A stretch of DNA of 8,665 nucleotides, from positions 1 to 8,665 of the forward strand of contig JAGVFV010000116.1 in assembly GCA_020057445.1 (NCBI GenBank), read 5' to 3'. The position numbers and the translations under genes were made by a program. The notes under the pieces were generated by a model that was given only the letters and a program-made list of their open reading frames with translations, had not been told where the DNA came from and did not search any database. This document shows positions 5,945 through 8,665 of this stretch, in pieces (the stretch's first letter is position 1; every line of letters begins with the position of its first letter). Origin of the DNA: an archaeon. GTDB taxonomy: Archaea; Nanobdellota; Nanobdellia; Woesearchaeales; JAHJEM01.

Positions 5945-6534
5945 TACGCTTTCATCATCTCTAATATCTTCTCGAACTTCTTTGCCTGCTCTATCGCGTC
6001 CTCGAGCGCGTTATGTCGCGAAGGATTCGGGACGACGATGTCTGAGATGTGGCGTCCGAGGTCTTTCGTGACTCCCCGATAGACTGAGTTGATGTCGATT
6101 CCTGAATGGCCAAAGGGGTTCCTGCCGAGGTAATTGTCAAAGTACCAGGCTGTGAACATGCCGTCGAACTTGATCGGCGCTGCGACTTCTCTGACGCTGT
6201 ATCCTTTTCCGACTTTCTCTATCCATGCTGCAAAGTCTGTCATCGCCTGTTTTGGTTCAATCCCTTTGGCAGCAAGGATGGCAAGCACGGCATACGGGTT
6301 GAATCCTGGATCGTTTGGATCGTATTGCGGCAGGTCAAAATCTTTGAGCGCTTCAAGCTCGCTGCATCCTATGCGTATCGCTGTCGGGTCGAAGTTGTTG
6401 CTGATCGGCTTGAGTTCCCGATAGAATGTCTTTTCCGTGTTTCCAATCACGCACGCGCCAACAGAGAGCATGGAATACTTTCCAGGAGTTGGTCCTGTCG
6501 TTTCCACGTCGACAGAGATATAGAGTTTTTCCAT
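5944..6534 (-). CDS. DnaQ-like 3'-5' exonuclease (DEDDh family)
   Basis: The 196-residue protein carries all DEDDh residues: Asp9 and Glu11 in SVDVETTG (Exo I), Asp124 in KFDGMF (Exo II), and His174 and Asp179 in RHNALEDA (Exo III). The family includes the proofreading subunit DnaQ, RNase T and oligoribonuclease, and removes nucleotides from 3' ends with two metal ions. A single exonuclease domain with no polymerase or BRCT part points to a free-standing RNase T- or DnaQ-like enzyme; substrate (RNA or DNA) cannot be told. An insertion of about 40 residues between Exo I and Exo II (about 65-110) is longer than in minimal family members. The ATG at 6534 has a TATA-like box about 26 bases upstream and no Shine-Dalgarno site. 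It is divergent from the first toxin-antitoxin pair and shares its intergenic region. Confidence 0.9.
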   Translation of the reverse strand: MEKLYISVDVETTGPTPGKYSMLSVGACVIGNTEKTFYRELKPISNNFDPTAIRIGCSELEALKDFDLPQYDPNDPGFNPYAVLAILAAKGIEPKQAMTDFAAWIEKVGKGYSVREVAAPIKFDGMFTAWYFDNYLGRNPFGHSGIDINSVYRGVTKDLGRHISDIVVPNPSRHNALEDAIEQAKKFEKILEMMKA

Positions 6535-6555
6535 GGAGGAAGGGAATGAGGCTTT

Positions 6556-6563
6556 GTTTATAT
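6556..6563 (-). promoter_or_regulatory. TATA box of the exonuclease gene
   Basis: Minus-strand ATATAAAC is centred about 26 bases before the ATG at 6534. A CCGGA lies about 16 bases further upstream (at 6577-6581 on the plus coordinates), loosely like the box at the other accessory promoters. Confidence 0.5.
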
Positions 6564-6580
6564 TGGTTGTGCGTATTTCC

Positions 6581-6654
6581 GGTCTTGTCCGTGATCCTTT
6601 CGGATTTTTCTGGGCAAAGTCTATAAATGATGATGCATACGATAATTATATAAG
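6581..6654 (+). promoter_or_regulatory. Promoter region of first toxin-antitoxin pair, with repeat copy A
   Basis: Bases 6581-6620 match 7308-7347 at 37 of 40 positions. The box TCCG...TCGGA (6588-6604) is followed at fixed distance by TATAAATG (6622-6629). A second and stronger TATA box, TTATATAAG (6646-6654), would start transcription near 6676, just before the ATG at 6692. Confidence 0.5.
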
Positions 6655-6659
6655 GAAGT

Positions 6660-6692
6660 GTACGTTATACCGTACGTTATGAAGTACGCATA
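6660..6692 (+). repeat. Three 12-base iterons, probable operator of the first toxin-antitoxin pair
   Basis: GTACGTTATACC (6660), GTACGTTATGAA (6672) and GTACGCATATGA (6684) are in perfect 12-base register. They lie between the TATA box and the start codon, where an autoregulating antitoxin would bind. The last copy includes the start codon. Confidence 0.5.
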
Positions 6693-6946
6693 TGAGAATA
6701 AAGAAGGTGCTGGTGGAAGTCGAGGTAGAAGAGAAGATACTCTTCAAGCACAGAGTCCGCCGCGAAGAGCTCGAACGGGCGTTCGCTTGCGGAAGAGTGT
6801 TTCGGGTGAAAGGAGGGACATATCTCCTGGTGGCGCACCAGGATCGGTACGTCACCGTGATATTCGATTACGAAGACTTCGTGGCGACGGTCCGGACAGC
6901 GTATCCTTCAGGAAAGGATCAGATAAGAAGGTATCAGAAAAAATGA
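6692..6946 (+). CDS. Small RelE/BrnT/DUF4258-like protein, putative toxin of pair 1
   Basis: The 84-residue basic protein has the layout of compact RelE-fold toxins of the BrnT/DUF4258 kind. It has a first strand (VEVEVEEKI), a helix starting with His20 (KHRVRREELERAF), beta strands (GRVFRVKGGTYLLVAHQDRYVTVIF) and a basic end with RTAYP (68-72) and RRYQKK. In such families the His and the C-terminal Arg/Tyr/Lys residues act in RNA cleavage; here that is inference. Its stop overlaps the next start as ATGA (6943-6946), the usual coupling of toxin-antitoxin pairs, here in toxin-first order. Start at 6692 follows the iteron operator; there is no clear Shine-Dalgarno site, and a leader of about 16 bases is predicted. 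Confidence 0.65.
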   Translation: MRIKKVLVEVEVEEKILFKHRVRREELERAFACGRVFRVKGGTYLLVAHQDRYVTVIFDYEDFVATVRTAYPSGKDQIRRYQKK

Positions 6947-7299
6947 TAGAATTGGATAAAGACGCGTTTAAAGGTCCTTTTCCCTGTCATGGGAAGACAG
7001 TCCTTGTGCAGAAGAGGATTGTCGCTGATGATCTCGAGTTTCGGTATTCTGTCTGGCAGTGCAAGTGCGGGAAGGAGTACCTGGATTCTTCACAGGGAAA
7101 GATGCTGGAGCGGTTCTGGCTGCTTCGAAAGGTGCTTTCTGACAGGATGATCGCAATAGAGAGGAATATGAATTTCGACGGGAATGCGTATTTCTTCCGT
7201 TTCCCGAAGGAGTTCACGAAAGGATTAAGGAAAGGAAGTCTTGTCGATATTAAACTGCTGGATACAGAAGGGAAGATGTTCTTGGTGGAGATCAGGTAG
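6943..7299 (+). CDS. Zn-finger/AbrB-like protein, putative antitoxin of pair 1
   Basis: The 118-residue protein begins with a finger-like part (Cys15-His16, then QCKCGKEYL with Cys40 and Cys42) recalling YgiT/MqsA-type antitoxins. The spacing is unusual: CH and CxC in place of two CxxC pairs. Residues 74-118 (RNMNFDGNAYFFRFPKEF, KGSLVDIKLL, KMFLVEI) fit a swapped-hairpin AbrB DNA-binding domain. A combined Zn-finger and AbrB protein following a small RelE-like gene is best read as the antitoxin and autorepressor. The true start is the ATG at 6943; the same frame is open back to 6658, but that part is an arginine-rich shadow of the toxin gene. The last codons and stop lie in a 19-base repeat copied at 7966-7984. 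Confidence 0.65.
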   Translation: MIELDKDAFKGPFPCHGKTVLVQKRIVADDLEFRYSVWQCKCGKEYLDSSQGKMLERFWLLRKVLSDRMIAIERNMNFDGNAYFFRFPKEFTKGLRKGSLVDIKLLDTEGKMFLVEIR

Positions 7300-7301
7300 G
7301 T
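7283..7301. repeat. 19-base direct repeat, left copy
   Basis: TGGTGGAGATCAGGTAGGT is identical to 7966-7984. This copy holds the stop codon of the pair 1 antitoxin. The two copies bracket the AbrB/RelE module. Confidence 0.85.
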
Positions 7302-7307
7302 GTCTCT

Positions 7308-7347
7308 GGTCTTGTCCGTGATTCTTCCGGTTTTTTCTGGGCAAAGT
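7308..7347 (+). repeat. Promoter-like direct repeat, copy B
   Basis: This copy matches 6581-6620 at 37 of 40 positions, including GTCTTGTCCGTGAT and CTGGGCAAAGT. The TATA position is degenerate (TATTTGAATG against TATAAATG). The AbrB gene instead has a better TATA box downstream, so copy B may be a vestigial promoter or part of the transferred segment. Confidence 0.75.
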
Positions 7348-7385
7348 ATTTGAATGCGAAGAATTGATGTCTTAGGATAGAAAAG

Positions 7386-7395
7386 TTTAAATATA
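7386..7395 (+). promoter_or_regulatory. TATA box of the second toxin-antitoxin pair
   Basis: TTTAAATATA predicts a transcript start near 7416. GGTGA (7426-7430) then serves as a ribosome site 6 bases before the ATG at 7437. Confidence 0.6.
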
Positions 7396-7436
7396 CGTCA
7401 TGTTTTATTATTAAAATATATTGTAGGTGAATCAAA

Positions 7437-7709
7437 ATGGAAGTTGCCATAACGAAGATGTCAGAGAATGGCCAGGTGGTCATCCCTGCAGAGATCAGAA
7501 GGGATGCGGGAATAGGGCCTGCCACAAAGTTCATCGTATTCAATACTGGAGGAAATATTCTCCTCAAGCAGATGAGGAAGGAATCTCTTGCAAAAGACAT
7601 GGAGCTCATGGAACGGATCAGCAGGAGTGAGGATCAGGTCCGTAAAGGGCGAGTTGTCAGGGCGAATTCGCGGATGAAGGACGAGGAGATAGACGATCTC
7701 TTGCGCTGA
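7437..7709 (+). CDS. AbrB/SpoVT-family antitoxin of pair 2
   Basis: The 90-residue protein has a classic N-terminal swapped-hairpin AbrB domain (5-48): ITKMSENGQVVIPAEIRRD, then GIGPATKFIVFNTGGNILLK. A charged helical tail (49-90), ending KDEEIDDLLR, is the part expected to bind and neutralise the toxin. Such proteins dimerise, bind their own promoter and repress the pair. The stop codon shares one base with the start of the next gene (TGATG at 7707-7711), showing translational coupling. The start is supported by GGTGA six bases upstream. The whole pair lies between two copies of a 19-base repeat, which suggests that it arrived as a unit. Confidence 0.88.
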   Translation: MEVAITKMSENGQVVIPAEIRRDAGIGPATKFIVFNTGGNILLKQMRKESLAKDMELMERISRSEDQVRKGRVVRANSRMKDEEIDDLLR

Positions 7710-7957
7710 TGGACATCATTTTTTCTGAGGAATTCAGGGACGAATTCAGGAAGATAAAGGATAAAGAGACGAGGTTGCGGATCATCAAGCACATCAAGAA
7801 GCTAAAAGTCCTTCCAGAGTCAGGAAAACCGCTCAAACATGGCATGAAAGGGCATAGGAGCACCCGGATAGCGCCTTATCGCCTGATATATAGGATAGAG
7901 GGGGATACTATCATCATCAATTGTTTTGACCATAGGGCTGACGTGTATGAGAAATAG
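7709..7957 (+). CDS. RelE/ParE-family toxin of pair 2
   Basis: The 82-residue protein shows the RelE/ParE fold pattern. It has an initial strand (MDIIFSEEF), two helices (FRDEFRKIKDKETRLRIIKHIKKL), and strands in HRSTRIAPYRLIYRI and TIIINCFDHRADVYEK. Arg53, Arg58 and His75 lie where RelE-like toxins carry RNA-contacting or catalytic residues. RelE members cut mRNA on the ribosome, whereas ParE members act on gyrase; the KPLKHGMKGHRSTRIAPYR segment fits the archaeal RelE type better. It follows the antitoxin with a one-base overlap. The end lies 17 bases from the convergent cupin gene. Confidence 0.88.
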   Translation: MDIIFSEEFRDEFRKIKDKETRLRIIKHIKKLKVLPESGKPLKHGMKGHRSTRIAPYRLIYRIEGDTIIINCFDHRADVYEK

Positions 7958-7965
7958 TTATATTC

Positions 7966-7984
7966 TGGTGGAGATCAGGTAGGT
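7966..7984. repeat. 19-base direct repeat, right copy
   Basis: This copy is identical to 7283-7301 and contains, on the minus strand, the stop codon of the cupin gene (7975-7977). With the left copy it brackets a 664-base segment (7302-7965). Confidence 0.85.
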
Positions 7985-8322
7985 TCGTACGTGACCTTGC
8001 TGTGGTCGTATGGCGGCGAGCAGACGACGACGAGTTCCAATGGTTCTGTTCCTGTGTTTTCCAGGTGGTGGAACGTGTCCTTTTGGATGTTGTAGGAGTC
8101 TCCAGGACTGACGCTTTTCCAGGTGTCTCTTTGCGTGTCTCTGATGAAGAGCTTTCCTTTTCCCTTGGTGATGAAGTATATCTCTTCAAACGGGTGCTTG
8201 TGGCTTGCAGAACGTCCTGTGATGATGACATAGGCAAGGGACATGCGCTCTGTACGCTCCATTTCATAAACCTTCTCGCCAAGCGGGTTTTCAAAGGGGA
8301 TGAATTCAGAGATGTTTGGCAT
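7975..8322 (-). CDS. Single-domain cupin protein
   Basis: The 115-residue protein is a small beta-barrel with both cupin motifs. Motif 1 is SHKHPFEEIYFITKGKG, with metal ligands His41, His43 and Glu47. Motif 2 is PGDSYNIQKDTFHHLENTG, with His85 and Asn89. A metal-binding site is therefore intact. Such one-domain cupins include sugar isomerases, dioxygenases and sensors, and sequence alone does not choose among them. The ATG at 8322 has the minus-strand box TTATTAAC centred about 25 bases upstream, so a leaderless message is likely. The stop codon lies in the 19-base repeat shared with the end of the pair 1 antitoxin gene, so the two genes probably converged directly before the second pair arrived. 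Confidence 0.88.
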   Translation of the reverse strand: MPNISEFIPFENPLGEKVYEMERTERMSLAYVIITGRSASHKHPFEEIYFITKGKGKLFIRDTQRDTWKSVSPGDSYNIQKDTFHHLENTGTEPLELVVVCSPPYDHSKVTYEPT

Positions 8323-8343
8323 GCGAGAAGAGAAGGAAGAGTG

Positions 8344-8351
8344 GTTAATAA
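8344..8351 (-). promoter_or_regulatory. TATA box of the cupin gene
   Basis: Minus-strand TTATTAAC is centred about 25 bases before the start codon at 8322. Confidence 0.45.
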
Positions 8352-8373
8352 GGGTTGCGGTGGACTGGTTGAT

Positions 8374-8664
8374 GTGTCAGAAATCGCCATCGTGTACACT
8401 GCGTGCTTTAGCACGTAGATAAACGAGCGATTTCTGATCACACTCAAGAACTGCACGCTGCGAGCTAAAGCTCGCAGTTCTTGACGCTTTGGGCTAATAT
8501 GAACCCCTTGCCACCAGCATAAGCCGAGCCACGACGGTAAAACATATCCCGCTCGTCGCGGGGGGATGCCTCATTGCGACCTCAGTCGCTATGAGGTCAT
8601 GTCAGGAACGAAGTTCCTGAGCATCGTCAGAAACTTTCAGTTTCTGAGATATCAACTTCGTTGA
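8374..8664. other. Gene-free array of back-to-back hairpins, open at window end
   Basis: No convincing gene lies here. Hairpins follow one another with short gaps. H1 is 8377-8386 with 8428-8437 (10 bp, extended by GTG/CAC) and encloses CGTGCT/AGCACG (8402-8415). H2 is TCAAGAACTGC/GCAGTTCTTGA (8444-8484). H3 is GGCT-TATG/CATAAGCC with a two-base bulge (8492-8525). H4 is CCCGC/GCGGG (8548-8562). H5 is CCTCAT-T-GCGAC/GTCGC-T-ATGAGG (8569-8596). H6 is TCAGGAAC-GAA-GTTCCTGA (8602-8620). H7 is TCAGAAACT-TTC-AGTTTCTGA (8627-8647). H8 is TCAAC-TTC-GTTGA (8652-8664). Five start with TCA and end with TGA. It may be a large structured RNA or a DNA hairpin repeat array; neither strand nor function can be decided. 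Confidence 0.6.
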
Positions 8665-8665
8665 A

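Noticed and set aside
6581..6610. A terminator formed by TCCG...CGGA plus T-run
   Set aside because: The stem is only four bases, no plus-strand gene ends just upstream, and the box recurs at fixed distance before TATA boxes, which fits a promoter element better.
6658..6942. Open frame continuing upstream of the Zn-finger/AbrB-like gene, giving a 213-residue protein
   Set aside because: The added part is arginine- and glycine-rich, typical of an out-of-frame reading of the toxin gene, and the ATGA overlap at 6943 marks the real start.
7917..8456. Long minus-strand frame over the cupin region
   Set aside because: It is Ser/Thr-rich and overlaps the cupin frame, which has complete metal-binding motifs and its own TATA box.
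8374..8664. A CRISPR array
   Set aside because: The units differ in sequence and length, spacers are only a few bases, and no cas gene is nearby; only the pairing pattern repeats.

Overview
The window looks archaeal. Almost every gene has an A/T-rich TATA-like box about 25-28 bases upstream of its start codon (leaderless or short-leader transcripts), while internal operon genes use GGAGG Shine-Dalgarno sites. The topoisomerase is of the archaeal type IA kind, and one gene encodes an MIT-domain Vps4/Cdc48-like AAA+ ATPase. A DPANN-type or other uncultivated lineage is possible from the style of the genes, but nothing here fixes the taxon.

Layout: (1) 1-1239, minus: 5' part of an archaeal topA, running off the left edge, with a promoter at about 1442 and a roughly 180-base leader holding a highly paired region (1255-1395). 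(2) 1592-2269, minus: a regulator with two Fis-type helix-turn-helix units, divergent from (3) a compact plus-strand operon at 2440-5168. This operon has an unrecognised low-complexity protein with an N-terminal CxxxC, an MIT+AAA+ ATPase, and a radical SAM protein with four C-terminal cysteines that overlaps the ATPase gene by 32 bases. It is the best candidate for an undescribed system. (4) 5201-7957: an accessory block with a PIN-domain nuclease, a 51-residue minus-strand gene converging on it, a DEDDh exonuclease (minus), a toxin-antitoxin-like pair (RelE/BrnT/DUF4258-like small protein plus a Zn-finger/AbrB-like protein), and a second pair (AbrB antitoxin plus RelE/ParE toxin). (5) 7975-8322, minus: a single-domain cupin. 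(6) 8374-8664: a gene-free stretch of back-to-back hairpins running to the right edge.

How the parts may work together: the operon suggests an ATPase that remodels or threads a partner recruited through its MIT domain, plus a radical SAM enzyme that may modify that partner. The first protein, with an exposed N-terminal CxxxC and a charged C-terminal helix, is the obvious candidate partner; this is inference. In the accessory block, four promoters (PIN gene, 51-residue gene, both toxin-antitoxin pairs) share a CGG(A/T) box at fixed spacing from the TATA position. The second pair is bracketed by a 19-base direct repeat that carries the stop codons of both flanking genes, which looks like the scar of an insertion. 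No tRNA, rRNA, CRISPR array or transposase was found.
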